Source: Rhodococcus pseudokoreensis
GTDB lineage: Bacteria; Actinomycetota; Actinomycetes; Mycobacteriales; Mycobacteriaceae
Length of the DNA: 64,000 nucleotides
NCBI RefSeq assembly: GCF_017068395.1
Contig: NZ_CP070618.1
Span: 103,010-167,009 of the forward strand
Reading direction: 5' to 3'
In this document: positions 18,906-27,124 of the stretch, in pieces
Numbering within the stretch: the stretch's first letter is position 1
How the letters are laid out: each line of letters begins with the position of its first letter
Translations under genes and position numbers: made by a program
The notes under the pieces: generated by a model
What the model was told of the DNA's origin: nothing
Seen by the model: the letters and a program-made list of their open reading frames with translations, nothing else
Database searches by the model: none

Positions 18906-18981
18906 ATACGGCCGCCTGTCGGCGCGAGAGACTCCCAGTTACGGGCCACAGCAGGGACGCGCTGCGGCCGCCAACCGGGCG

Positions 18982-19027
18982 CCCCTATTGCCCCTACTAC
19001 CCATATGGGAGATAGGGGCAATAGGGG
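18982..19027. repeat. 46-bp perfect-armed inverted repeat
   Basis: Two exact 15-bp arms (CCCCTATTGCCCCTA and its complement) flank a 16-bp centre containing the palindrome CCCATATGGG. It lies 71 bp beyond the ADP-ribosylglycohydrolase stop and about 80 bp upstream of the LexA box. It could be a bidirectional terminator, an operator or a cruciform site. The same CCCATATGGG core flanks parAB. Confidence 0.8.
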
Positions 19028-19097
19028 TTCTATGGACAGTGCTGCAGGTACTCCCCCGCGAGCTCCACGGAGCGCCTACGTGGTGGCGTAGGTGACG

Positions 19098-20189
19098 TCA
19101 GTCGGCTGTGCCGCCGGTCGGGAGCCGGCTCGCCGCGGCAGTGATCTCCTCTGAATAGCGGGGCTCGAAGGAGGGCGAAAGACCCGCGGTGGCCCAGTAA
19201 CCGTTTTCGGGGTGGGCGGAGCCGATGAGTCCGCCGGCGATGCAGGCGATGGAGTCGGAGTCGCCGTTGCTGGTGGCCGCCCAGGCGAGCGCCTCCGGCC
19301 CTGTCAGAGGAGCCGGGTGGCCGTTGTCTGTGGTGGCGAGGTCGGCGACCAGCAGGGCCAGGGCGATGGCGCTGGCCGATTCCCAGCCCTCTCCGATCCC
19401 GGCACACGGGTCGCCGAATTCGGCCGGCGACAGCGGGCGGAGCTGTTCGAGGCGGCCCGCGGCGGCGGTGAGGATGTCCGCGGTCCCGTCATTCAGCCCG
19501 TCTACCAGGTACGACGACACGTCCCCGGTGATCGGGGCGAGGACCTCCCGCAGATACCGGTCCTCGGTCCAGGTGCTGGTGCCGTGGTAGATCTGCGCGG
19601 CGGCGGTGAGGGCGTGCTCGAGGAATCGGCCGCGGCGCTGCGGTGCGTGGCGGGTGGCGTCGGCGAGCAGCAACGCCGGCACCACGGCGCGGGGATGTTT
19701 GTGGGTGATCACCGCCTGCAGGGCGGTCAACCCCAACCAATACGGCTGCGGAGCGAAGGCGGTGGGCACCAGGCGCATCACTGCCCCGCAGCCGGCGGAT
19801 TCGACGGCGCCGTCGGTGTCGTACCAGCGGGCCCCGGCGCGGAGGTTGTGCAGCGAGCGCATGCAGGTGCGGCCCGGTGCGCGGGTGTTGTCGGGGTCGA
19901 CCTGCCAGAGCAGGAACTGCCGGACGATAGCGTCGGTGACCGTCTCGATGTCGTCGAAGTCGGTAACTTCGGCCAGGGCGTGGTGCACGGCCAGGGTCAT
20001 CTGGGTGTCGTCCGAGATGACCCACGGTCCGGTGGGTGGGGTGACCGGATACGCGGGCATCTGTGCGTAGCTGGTGAATTCGACCTGGTATCCCCAGGCG
20101 TCGCCGGCGGCCAGTCCGGTCATCGCGTTGGCGTACCGGATCTGGGTGTCGGCCGGCGCGGTGTGGTTGCCGGTCGTCGGTGCGGTCAT
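19098..20189 (-). CDS. ADP-ribosylglycohydrolase (DraG-like)
   Basis: The 363-aa enzyme belongs to the DraG/ARH family, which removes ADP-ribose from proteins, classically from arginine. Signatures are 'GLAAGDAWGYQVEF' at the N-terminus, 'ISDDTQMT' (Asp60-Asp61-Thr62, metal ligands) and 'NGDSDSIACIAGGLIG' (Asp310-x-Asp312, the second metal cluster). It ends an operon: its ATG overlaps the stop of the 56-aa gene (ATGA), and the 669-aa ADP-ribosyltransferase-like gene lies just upstream. This suggests that it reverses or neutralises that enzyme, as Tri1-type immunity proteins do for Tre1-type toxins. Cytosolic; no signal peptide. Confidence 0.9.
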   Translation of the reverse strand: MTAPTTGNHTAPADTQIRYANAMTGLAAGDAWGYQVEFTSYAQMPAYPVTPPTGPWVISDDTQMTLAVHHALAEVTDFDDIETVTDAIVRQFLLWQVDPDNTRAPGRTCMRSLHNLRAGARWYDTDGAVESAGCGAVMRLVPTAFAPQPYWLGLTALQAVITHKHPRAVVPALLLADATRHAPQRRGRFLEHALTAAAQIYHGTSTWTEDRYLREVLAPITGDVSSYLVDGLNDGTADILTAAAGRLEQLRPLSPAEFGDPCAGIGEGWESASAIALALLVADLATTDNGHPAPLTGPEALAWAATSNGDSDSIACIAGGLIGSAHPENGYWATAGLSPSFEPRYSEEITAAASRLPTGGTAD

Positions 20190-20356
20190 GGGGTCTCTCC
20201 TCGCGAGAGGGCGTAGGCGGCGGTGCGGACGGTCTCGATGTCCATCAGGTCCAGGTCGGCGACACGTCCGAGGTAGTCGGCGATCGCGTCCGGGGTCATC
20301 CCCTGATCGAGTTGCCGGCGGATCTCGTCGAGCTGCTCGTCGCTGAGTGCGGCCAT
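20186..20356 (-). CDS. 56-aa protein between ART and DraG genes
   Basis: The frame starts at ATG 20356 with AAGGA about 9 nt upstream and ends in an ATGA overlap with the ADP-ribosylglycohydrolase start, so translation is coupled. The product is acidic and helical ('LSDEQLDEIRRQLDQGMTPDAIADYLGRVADLDLMDIETV'). The first helix pair looks like a short HTH-like or tether segment. It could be an adaptor of the hydrolase or a small regulator of the operon. Confidence 0.7.
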   Translation of the reverse strand: MAALSDEQLDEIRRQLDQGMTPDAIADYLGRVADLDLMDIETVRTAAYALSRGETP

Positions 20357-20390
20357 CGCGGTAGTCCTTCCGTTGTCGCCCCTCCCGGGA

Positions 20391-20408
20391 GGGGACGTGT
20401 CATTTTAG
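20391..20408. promoter_or_regulatory. Dispersed motif copy between ART and 56-aa gene
   Basis: GGGGACGTGTCATTTTAG lies 16 bp beyond the ART stop, preceded by the palindrome CCTCCCGGGAGG. It is one of about ten copies of this motif in the window. Confidence 0.4.
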
Positions 20409-20423
20409 CTGGTAGATAATGTT

Positions 20424-22433
20424 TTACGCGGCCTTGGTCGCGCCGCCGCCGGTGCCGGAATCGGATTCGGCGACGAGGTCTTCGGCGACCATGTAGACCG
20501 TCGGCCGGCCACCGATGCCCTGGTGGTCGACCTTCACGCACCGCAGATCGGTGCCCATCGGGAGGACGACCTCGTCCTCGGAGGAGAAGTTCGAGATGGA
20601 CTTGAGTGGCAGTCCGTCTCGGGTGCGGACGACCATCATGTACGGCGGGTGGCCGGCGAAGGCGTTCGCGGTGCCGTGGTTGGTGGAGAAGCTGGTCACC
20701 TTGCCGATCTGCATGCGGGACCCGACCGTGAAGGCAGCGTCGATGTACTCCTCGGTGCTGCCCTTGAATCCGCTCGGCACTCGGGTGCCGCGCACCAGGG
20801 TCATCGGCGCCGTGTTCGGGTTGTGTTCCCGGAACTTGCCGAACGCCGAGTCCAGCTGCGACACCACGGTCTTGACGTGCCCGGACGGACTCGGGTCGCG
20901 GCCGGTGATCGCCGCATTGATCGCGTGGTAGCCGCCGCCGGTGTAGGTGGTCAGCGCGGTCCGCTCCTGATAGCTGAGCATCTTCTGCACGAACTGCGCA
21001 TTCGAGGTGGTCAACGACCCGATGCTCGACGTCTGCACCTGCCCGCCGGGGCCCACCTGGAACCCCCAGGCCTTCAGGTCGCCGGCCTTCTGTCCGATGA
21101 CGCTGTAGTCGCCGGCGGTTTCCTTGCCGTAGGCGCGGATTCCGCTGCGCCAGAGGCTGGCGTGGGTGTCGGCGCCGAGGCTGTGCGGTGGGATGTCGTG
21201 GTCGAAGTGCGGGATCACCCCGCCCCCGACCGTCGGTGTTCCCAGGGCACGTCGGTGCGCCTTCAGGTACGCGGCGTCGGCCTCGGCCGTGCTCGCACCG
21301 GCCGCGAGGGCTGTCGCCCGCGCCTGCTGCCCTGCCGCGTCCGCCGCCTGCTCCCGCAGCCGGCTCTTGTGCCGTTTGATGCCGTCGTGGATGTCGGCGC
21401 GGGCCGGTCCGCCGCCGAGTGCGTGGGTCAGGGTGTCCCTCGCCTCGGCCATCTCTTCGTCGATCAACGCCTGTTGCGCGGCCGGCGTGGATAGGGCTCC
21501 GGCGACCGCCTTCCGGGCCACGTGCAGCCCGACTTCGCCCTTCATCGCGTGGGCTTGTTTCTGCATCTCGGTCGCACCGGTCGGCAGCGGATCGGGCGCG
21601 GTCAGGACCGGAATTCGATTGGCCTTGGCCAGCGCGTCGTTCTTACTACTCGCCTGCCCCACCGGGTGGTACGCGTCGCCGCTGCGCTGCAGGATGATGA
21701 AGTCCGAGTAGCCGCGCCGGTAGATGGCGGTCCCGCCGTCGAGGAGGCGTCCCTCGACCTCGGTGACACCGGATCCGGTTTCCATCGGAATGGTGCCGGC
21801 GTTGTAGACGCCGGTATCCCGAGGAATCGAGGAGAGGCCGGGCTGTCCGCCCTCGGTGAGAGCCTGCTCCGCGGCCGGCGCGGCGCGGCGGTTCAGCGCT
21901 CGGGTGATCGTGTCGACCTCGTCGTCGGAGAGGGAGGCGAAGTAGGCGTCGCGTTCGGCAGCGGTGGACATGTCCTCGTGCAGGCCGAACTTGGCGGCGG
22001 CGAGGTCGTCGCGGGCTTCGCCCTGACGGCGCTGGGCATCGAGATATGCCTGTTTGGCGTCGTCGACGTCCTGCTGTTTCGCGGCGACCTCGGACTCTGC
22101 TCCGGTCCCTTCCGCGGCGGCCTTCTTCGCCTTCCGCAGCCGGGCCCGCATCCGGTTGACGGCCTTTCGGGCGTCGTCGGTCTCCGCGTCGGCTGCGGCC
22201 AGGTGCTGCTCGGCCTCCTCCAGCGCGACCTGTGCCGGGGTGAGCGTCGGGCTGGCGAGTTTCGCACGCTCGGCTTCGGCGTGCGCGATCAGCAGTTTCG
22301 CTGACGGCGGGTTGGCGTGGACGCTCGGCATCGGGGTCTCCCCCAGCACTGCCGGGTCGATTCCCAACGCCGACATCAGCTCCGGCAGGACGCTCGGGGG
22401 CGCCGCCTGCACTGCGGCCGCCGTCAGGGTCAT
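20424..22433 (-). CDS. ADP-ribosyltransferase-like protein with N-terminal coiled coil
   Basis: The C-terminal ~180 residues of this 669-aa protein carry an R-S-E class ADP-ribosyltransferase pattern: 'LVRGTRVP' (Arg548), 'TSFST' (Ser581-x-Ser583) and 'SSEDEVVLP' (Glu619-x-Glu621, the ExE pair typical of arginine modifiers). Upstream are a long Ala/Glu/Lys-rich coiled coil at about residues 65-150 and a central domain without a recognised fold ('GTAIYRRGYSDFIILQRSGDAYHPVG'). There is no secretion signal. It follows a small Cys-rich gene by 6 nt (AGGG before ATG) and precedes the 56-aa protein and the ADP-ribosylglycohydrolase. Likely a toxin, anti-phage effector or host modifier; the target is unknown. 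Confidence 0.82.
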   Translation of the reverse strand: MTLTAAAVQAAPPSVLPELMSALGIDPAVLGETPMPSVHANPPSAKLLIAHAEAERAKLASPTLTPAQVALEEAEQHLAAADAETDDARKAVNRMRARLRKAKKAAAEGTGAESEVAAKQQDVDDAKQAYLDAQRRQGEARDDLAAAKFGLHEDMSTAAERDAYFASLSDDEVDTITRALNRRAAPAAEQALTEGGQPGLSSIPRDTGVYNAGTIPMETGSGVTEVEGRLLDGGTAIYRRGYSDFIILQRSGDAYHPVGQASSKNDALAKANRIPVLTAPDPLPTGATEMQKQAHAMKGEVGLHVARKAVAGALSTPAAQQALIDEEMAEARDTLTHALGGGPARADIHDGIKRHKSRLREQAADAAGQQARATALAAGASTAEADAAYLKAHRRALGTPTVGGGVIPHFDHDIPPHSLGADTHASLWRSGIRAYGKETAGDYSVIGQKAGDLKAWGFQVGPGGQVQTSSIGSLTTSNAQFVQKMLSYQERTALTTYTGGGYHAINAAITGRDPSPSGHVKTVVSQLDSAFGKFREHNPNTAPMTLVRGTRVPSGFKGSTEEYIDAAFTVGSRMQIGKVTSFSTNHGTANAFAGHPPYMMVVRTRDGLPLKSISNFSSEDEVVLPMGTDLRCVKVDHQGIGGRPTVYMVAEDLVAESDSGTGGGATKAA

Positions 22434-22439
22434 GCCCTG

Positions 22440-22703
22440 CTATTTCAGGTGGTCGACGACCTTCTTCCTAGCTTCACGGCCCAATCGCCTGTTCGCGTTG
22501 GCTTTCGCAGCGGCCTTGTAGCTTCCGCACCCCGGGCAACGTCGACCACTTCCGTGGGCTTTCGAGCGGCACATGTGGGCATCGTACTGGCCCGGCGGCA
22601 TGTCCCCACATCCGAGTCGGTCTCGGATACCGAAGCGGGCTAGTCGATTACGACGCTGCGCCGCTCGGTGGACAGGGGTGATGAGGACGCCGTCGTGGGA
22701 CAT
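22440..22703 (-). CDS. Small Cys-rich protein leading the ART operon, 87 aa
   Basis: The C-terminal half reads 'CRSKAHGSGRRCPGC' followed by a basic helical tail rich in Lys, Asn and Arg, so it may form a small zinc knuckle bound to nucleic acid. It ends 6 nt before the ADP-ribosyltransferase ATG. An internal Met at about residue 44 would give just the Cys-rich part. I believe similar leaders precede other actinobacterial ART genes, but this is from memory and unverified. A variant dispersed-motif copy lies in its first half. Confidence 0.6.
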   Translation of the reverse strand: MSHDGVLITPVHRAAQRRNRLARFGIRDRLGCGDMPPGQYDAHMCRSKAHGSGRRCPGCGSYKAAAKANANRRLGREARKKVVDHLK

Positions 22704-22790
22704 TCCATTCTCCCCCGGTCCGTTCCGCTCGACCCTGTCATGCCTTGAAGATCATCCGAGCTTCCGATCTCCACTACCTTACAACGTCGA

Positions 22791-22807
22791 GCTTGTATGT
22801 TACAAGC
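22791..22807. promoter_or_regulatory. Palindromic operator candidate upstream of ART operon
   Basis: GCTTGTA-TGT-TACAAGC is a perfect 7-bp inverted repeat, 88 bp upstream of the operon's first start codon. A half-site-like CTTACAAC lies 13 bp away. The size and symmetry suit a dimeric repressor, possibly autoregulating the putative toxin operon. Confidence 0.55.
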
Positions 22808-22976
22808 GGAAATCGTTCGCAGGAAGTGTCGTTCAAACAGGTAGGACGCCGACTATCACCTGTTGCCGCGGATTTCTTTTCAGTCACGCTAGTGACCGGT
22901 GAGCATCGCCCGTGTGTGCGTCGTTCTCCAGGGCTGCCTGTTCGGTTGAGTCCACGAAGTTCGTGGAGTGACGCTG

Positions 22977-23405
22977 TCAGGCGGTGACCGGTGCTGTTCG
23001 TTCTGAGATCTCAGAGAGCACGCATTCGGCTCGGCCCCGGGCAGTCTCGAAGCGGCGGGTACGCCAGGCGCGGATCGGCCCGAAGGAATGAAGCACCCAC
23101 CGAAAGAACTGCGCGACGAAGGGGAACGCCGCACCGAACAGGGCGAGCCCCGCAAGTTCATGGAGGATCGGCACCCCGAGTTGATCTCCCAAGGCGCGGA
23201 GAACCCACGCGAACAGCAGAAAGAGAACCAAGTGGATCCCCAGCACACCACCGAGGAAGAACTCCTCACTCCCCTTCTGCCGCACCACACGATAAAGAAC
23301 CTGCCTCTCGGCGCGCGTCAGCCGCAGACCGCGGTTTCTCAACGCATGTACGCACTGTTCGTCGAGGGAGAGCGCACGGTGGACTACATCGGCGTGGAGG
23401 CTCAT
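22977..23405 (-). CDS. Membrane protein, 142 aa (cutinase operon)
   Basis: ATG 23405 has AAGGAA 7 nt upstream. A charged helical N-terminus (residues 1-50, 'LRNRGLRLTRAERQVLYRVVR') precedes two hydrophobic segments at about 57-77 and 85-108, then a basic tail. It is last in the operon that begins with the cutinase-like gene, which shares its promoter type with the conjugation genes; a role in the transfer envelope apparatus is inferred. Confidence 0.6.
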   Translation of the reverse strand: MSLHADVVHRALSLDEQCVHALRNRGLRLTRAERQVLYRVVRQKGSEEFFLGGVLGIHLVLFLLFAWVLRALGDQLGVPILHELAGLALFGAAFPFVAQFFRWVLHSFGPIRAWRTRRFETARGRAECVLSEISERTAPVTA

Positions 23406-23485
23406 CTGCGGTTCCTTCGTATCGTTGTTGATATTCCGGCTGATCATCAGGGGCACTTGCGGCCCCCGCTTCGATGTCGACTGGT

Positions 23486-23851
23486 TCACTTTTCCTCGGA
23501 TGCGATCACGTTCGAGGTGGTGTCGTCAGCGAATACCGCGCGTCGTTCTCCCCAGTCCTGCGCAGCCGTTTCCCTTGCCGCAGTCTCGGTCGTATCCGGC
23601 GACCGTGGAGATGGGCCGACAACGGTCATCCCGGCGATCAACTCGTCAACGCCGGGTACCTCGGCCCCCGCTCGAGCGGCGCCTGCCGCCGGGGCCTGTT
23701 CTGCCGGCGACTGTTGTGCCGCGGTGACCACAGTCCGTGGTAGACCGCGCGGGCGGTCGATTCCGGCTTGGTGGCCGGCGCCCCCGAGGAACCCGACCGC
23801 GACGTACGCCAGGGCGATCGACGATCGAAACTTGTTGCTGCCAAATCTCAT
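23486..23851 (-). CDS. Secreted or membrane-anchored hypothetical protein, 121 aa
   Basis: The N-terminus (MRFGSNKFRSSIALAYVAVGFLGG) has a basic region and a hydrophobic core like a signal peptide or anchor. The rest is Ala/Pro/Glu-rich and probably disordered. ATG 23851 overlaps the stop of the zinc-finger-like gene by ATGA, so the two are translationally coupled. No family is recognised. Confidence 0.55.
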   Translation of the reverse strand: MRFGSNKFRSSIALAYVAVGFLGGAGHQAGIDRPRGLPRTVVTAAQQSPAEQAPAAGAARAGAEVPGVDELIAGMTVVGPSPRSPDTTETAARETAAQDWGERRAVFADDTTSNVIASEEK

Positions 23852-24108
23852 TCTCGTCGACCTTCCGCTGTTCGGACTGCTTGGTGTCGCAGCAGTTGCC
23901 GATCGATCTGACCACTGGTCAGCGCATCTGGGCGGTGACCGACATGGAACAGTCCCCCGGTGTGCGGGCAAACGAACACGGCGAGGCCCTTCTCCCCGGG
24001 ATGTCTTCTGCGCACGGCCCTGGCGTCCGCGCGGCTGTGATAACCGCGGTGATGACACAGGCTGCAGAAGGTCCAGCGAGCGGCCGGATTGTGGGCGCGG
24101 GAGGTCAT
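23848..24108 (-). CDS. Small zinc-finger-like protein, 86 aa
   Basis: The segment 'FCSLCHHRGYHSRADARAVRRRHPGEKGLAVFVCPHTGGLFHVGH' places Cys-x2-Cys and Cys-x-His pairs about 30 residues apart and ends in GLFHVGH. This pattern is common in small actinobacterial plasmid and phage proteins with presumed nucleic-acid binding. ATG 24108 overlaps the stop of the cutinase-like gene by ATGA, and its own stop overlaps the next ATG, so three genes are chained. Confidence 0.7.
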   Translation of the reverse strand: MTSRAHNPAARWTFCSLCHHRGYHSRADARAVRRRHPGEKGLAVFVCPHTGGLFHVGHRPDALTSGQIDRQLLRHQAVRTAEGRRE

Positions 24109-26081
24109 ACCGACCGTCCGATCTGCAGCGTCAGCCAATCCGACAGCCAGGTGATCGCGTCGCGGCCTGCGTTATCGACGACCAGAGCGCTGTAGTTGGT
24201 GTGGGCGCCGGAGGTGAAAAAGCTCGCGGCCTCGAGCCCTTCTCCGACCAGAGCGGCCAGATCCTCGGCACCGCGGGACTGGGCCATGGTCGTCAACGAG
24301 CCGGTCAGCGCCGGCAGATCGAAATTCTGCGCCTGGGCGGCGATGGTGGTGGCCGCCTTCGAGGTTGTGCCGAGCAGCTCCGGAGGGGTCTTGGATGCCT
24401 TGCCCGAGAGCATGGCCACCGCGACCGAGGCCAGGTCGAGGCCAACGGGCAGCAGTCCGGTCATCGCCGCACCCGCTCCGAGCGGGTCGGGTAGCTGCCC
24501 GGGTGGTGGCAGCAGTTTCTCCACCGCGGTCCAGGCAATTTCCTGGATCTGTCCGATCAGGGTGGCGAGCCGGATGACGTCGACATTTGCGAGGATCGAC
24601 GCCACGAGCGCAGCAATCTGCGTGTACCCGGTGGGGTCCGGGATGACCGAGAGCACCTGCGACACCCAGCGAAGATCGACGGCCGCGGCCATCTTCACCA
24701 ACGGTGCGAACTGGTTGTTCAGCTCGCCGGCCACCTGGTGTGCTCCGCGGGCGTCGAGCGCGGCGACCTTCTGCGGCAGCATCGTGAGGTTGCGGAGAAT
24801 GCCAGGCACGTCGAGAGCTGTCACCCCGGTGGCGACGTTGAGGACCTGGCCCACCACCGTGGCCGGTTTCAGCACCGACAGCACATTCGAGGCCGTCGAC
24901 AGCGCATCGGCCGGGGTGGATGTCAGCGGGGCGAGCTGACCGTCGAGGGTGGTGGCCGCGGCCGAGAGCTGCGCCGCGTCCCCCGACGTCCCGGCCACAG
25001 ATGAGCCCGAATCGGCCAGCCTGCCCGCGGTGTCGGCAAGCGTCGTCACGGCGGTCAGCGCGGCCGACAGATCGGATTCCCCGGCGTGGGACAGCACCTC
25101 GGAGGCACTGTGTTCGGGGCTACCCACCGGGGCTCCGGCGAGCTGTCCGGCGGCGGCGTGCGCGGTCCCGGAGTCGATCAGATCCGCCATCGGGGCGAGT
25201 GTCTGTGCGATGGACGACGCCGTTGCGGCAACAGCGCCGACGTTGATGTTCGGCTCGGCGAGCTGCTGTCCGAGCGCGGCAACACCCCGGCCCAGCGCGG
25301 GCAGGTCAGCTCCGGAGAAATCCGAGGTCAGCGCGGTCGCCAGTTCGGCACTTCCGCCGACGTTGCTGGTGTCGCCCGTGCCGGTGGTTTTGCTCAGAAT
25401 CGATCCGAGCGAGCCGAGTAGCGGGTTGTCGCCCTTGCGGATCGAGCAGTACAGGTCGCCGGGATCGCAGATCGAGGCAACTCTGCCGGAGAGTGTGCCC
25501 ATTCCCTGGGGTCGCGGATCCGCGATACCTGCGCCGGAGGTTCGAGGCCCAACGATCGCCGCACCCTTGGTGCCGGCGCCGGGGTCGGCGAGCAGGCCGA
25601 CGGCCAGCACACGATCAGCGGGCACCGGCCCCTTGTCGTTGCCGATCCCCGAGGCGAGATCGCCCGCTGCATCGGCGCCCTGGGAGTAGCCGGTAATCGT
25701 GAACTTCGTGTTCCTGCACTTGCTCGACACCTCGGTGAGTACGGCCTCGGCCTTGGTGAGGGCGTCGACCTTGCTGTCGGCGTAGGTATGTCCGTTGTCG
25801 AACGCACGGGCCATGTACGGCAGGGTGTAGACCTCTGCCCGCCCGCCGTGGGCAGTGGTGATGGCGTCAGCGACCGGTGTGAGGATCCCGACAGGTTGGT
25901 GGGGGTCGGCGTTCTCCGAGGTCTCCCAGGTACCGGGGATCAGCAAATTGAACGTCGCCGCACAGCCGGTGGGGTCGGCGTGCGCGATAGCGGGGGCGGT
26001 CAATGCGACGGCACCGCCGGCGACGGTCGCGCACGCAACGAGAGCCACCACGCTGCGGGCTCTCGAACATCTTGCGGGCAT
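24105..26081 (-). CDS. Secreted cutinase-family protein with long C-terminal domain
   Basis: The signal peptide (residues 1 to ~35, ending 'APAIAHA') is followed by a cutinase/acetylxylan-esterase-type alpha/beta hydrolase: 'ITGYSQGADAAG' with nucleophile Ser133, and 'CDPGDLYC' (Cys205, Asp209, Cys212). The His expected a short way after the Asp is not visible. About 430 Ala-rich helical residues follow, far longer than normal cutinases (200-300 aa). The ATG at 26081 has GAGGTG upstream. Cutinase-like enzymes act on esters, in mycolata possibly envelope lipids. The gene shares a 22-bp promoter element with the conjugation operons, so it may condition the mycolate layer for DNA transfer or act as a surface adhesin. 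Activity is uncertain. Confidence 0.82.
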   Translation of the reverse strand: MPARCSRARSVVALVACATVAGGAVALTAPAIAHADPTGCAATFNLLIPGTWETSENADPHQPVGILTPVADAITTAHGGRAEVYTLPYMARAFDNGHTYADSKVDALTKAEAVLTEVSSKCRNTKFTITGYSQGADAAGDLASGIGNDKGPVPADRVLAVGLLADPGAGTKGAAIVGPRTSGAGIADPRPQGMGTLSGRVASICDPGDLYCSIRKGDNPLLGSLGSILSKTTGTGDTSNVGGSAELATALTSDFSGADLPALGRGVAALGQQLAEPNINVGAVAATASSIAQTLAPMADLIDSGTAHAAAGQLAGAPVGSPEHSASEVLSHAGESDLSAALTAVTTLADTAGRLADSGSSVAGTSGDAAQLSAAATTLDGQLAPLTSTPADALSTASNVLSVLKPATVVGQVLNVATGVTALDVPGILRNLTMLPQKVAALDARGAHQVAGELNNQFAPLVKMAAAVDLRWVSQVLSVIPDPTGYTQIAALVASILANVDVIRLATLIGQIQEIAWTAVEKLLPPPGQLPDPLGAGAAMTGLLPVGLDLASVAVAMLSGKASKTPPELLGTTSKAATTIAAQAQNFDLPALTGSLTTMAQSRGAEDLAALVGEGLEAASFFTSGAHTNYSALVVDNAGRDAITWLSDWLTLQIGRSV

Positions 26082-26187
26082 GGGCACCTCATCTGTCGCC
26101 GGCGAGCTTGGACGCTCACCCCTCGATGCGGCCCCGGGATGCCACGCGCAGCGTCCGAAGAACACACACCGATGGGGTGAGGTGCAT

Positions 26188-26234
26188 ACGGTGACCGAAT
26201 TCGGCAGCCAGATTCAACGGGGTATGTGGATAAC
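26188..26234 (-). promoter_or_regulatory. Conjugation-type promoter upstream of cutinase gene
   Basis: On the minus strand GTTATCCACATACCCCG runs into a -35 TTGAAT; 18 bp later is CACCGT as -10. The 22-bp block 26213-26234 is identical to blocks before the pilin-like gene and the FtsK-like gene, with the same 18-bp spacer. The leader to the ATG is about 100 nt. Confidence 0.75.
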
Positions 26235-26326
26235 CCTCATCCGCACCCCGCCCTGCCTCCCGCCCCCGCGCACGCCGTGTCTCTTCCTCGCGTCATGACC
26301 TGCGGAAACGACATGTCCCCTCCGGG

Positions 26327-27124
26327 TCAGATCCAGTCGATGTGGACCGAATCGATGTGGTCGAAGTGGAACCCGAACTGGTCGCTGTATCTGTCGAAGC
26401 CCTTGTTCTCCGGGTAGTCGAGGGTGGCGTGCCGCTCGAGCAGCGCAACGACTCGGGCGTGATCGTCGTTCGCGAGGGCGGCGGCCAGTTCGCGGGACTC
26501 CTCGCTACTGAACGGGGTGTCGGAGTTCGCGAAATCCAGGGTGCGGACCCGGTAGTCGTATCCCACGTCGGCGCCGTTGCGGACCATGACACCGCCCTTG
26601 ACCCGGATGACTGCTCTTTTCGGGGTGCCGTCCGGCCGCAGCACCCCGGCGCGTTTCATGATGTCCTGCGCCTTTACGGTTTTGAGTTTCTTGCTGGCGT
26701 CGGCCCGCAGCTCGTTGGTGTCCCCGGAGCGGTATCGGGAGACGGCGGAGCGGGAACGCCCGATCTTCTGTGCGACGGCATCAATGCCGCCGAGGCGTTC
26801 GATCGCCGCACGGCGTTGCGCGCGTTCGAGGATGTCCGGGTGCGGGATGCGGCCCTGCTGCGCCCACCGCCGCAACGTCCGGTCGGACGGTGGGGTGCGG
26901 CCGGCGTCGATCGCGGCCTGCCGCAGACCGTCGTTGCCGAGCTCGGTGCGCAGCTGTTTGATCGAGACTTTGCTGGTCAGTGCGGCCAGTCCGCCGCTCT
27001 TGACCTGCTTCGATTTTTCGACACCGCTGGTCGCGGCGTCGGCGACGTTCACTTTGAGGCCGTCGAGGCCGACCGCCTGCTGCGGCGGCTTGGTGGTGCG
27101 GGGTGTGGGAAGGTGCAGGGCCAT
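26327..27124 (-). CDS. HTH DNA-binding protein, 265 aa (possibly Tpg-like)
   Basis: Two helix-turn-helix-like regions are visible: 'RTLRRWAQQGRIPHPDILERAQ' (residues ~85-110) and 'GGIDAVAQKIGRSRSAVSRYRSGD' (~118-142). Then comes 'KGGVMVRNGADVGYDYRVRTLDF'. The order HTH then a beta segment with a GY motif recalls actinomycete Tpg-like terminal proteins, but it is longer and the link is weak. The N-terminal 60 residues look disordered. Its ATG overlaps the stop of the preceding (frameshifted) gene by one base, in an operon with the DUF2637 gene. A DNA-binding plasmid-maintenance role is likely. Confidence 0.7.
   Translation of the reverse strand: MALHLPTPRTTKPPQQAVGLDGLKVNVADAATSGVEKSKQVKSGGLAALTSKVSIKQLRTELGNDGLRQAAIDAGRTPPSDRTLRRWAQQGRIPHPDILERAQRRAAIERLGGIDAVAQKIGRSRSAVSRYRSGDTNELRADASKKLKTVKAQDIMKRAGVLRPDGTPKRAVIRVKGGVMVRNGADVGYDYRVRTLDFANSDTPFSSEESRELAAALANDDHARVVALLERHATLDYPENKGFDRYSDQFGFHFDHIDSVHIDWI

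Noticed and set aside
18095..19021. 308-aa version of the imuA'-like protein
   Set aside because: It would place the LexA box and part of a large inverted repeat inside the coding region; GTG 18862 has a proper ribosome site.
23088..24494. 468-aa open frame on the plus strand
   Set aside because: It runs antisense to four well-supported minus-strand genes, is Arg/Gly-rich and has no family pattern; it is a GC-bias shadow.
26327..27124. Firm call as a linear-plasmid terminal protein (Tpg)
   Set aside because: The resemblance is limited to an HTH followed by a GY segment, and no telomere or Tap gene is visible; kept only as a possibility.
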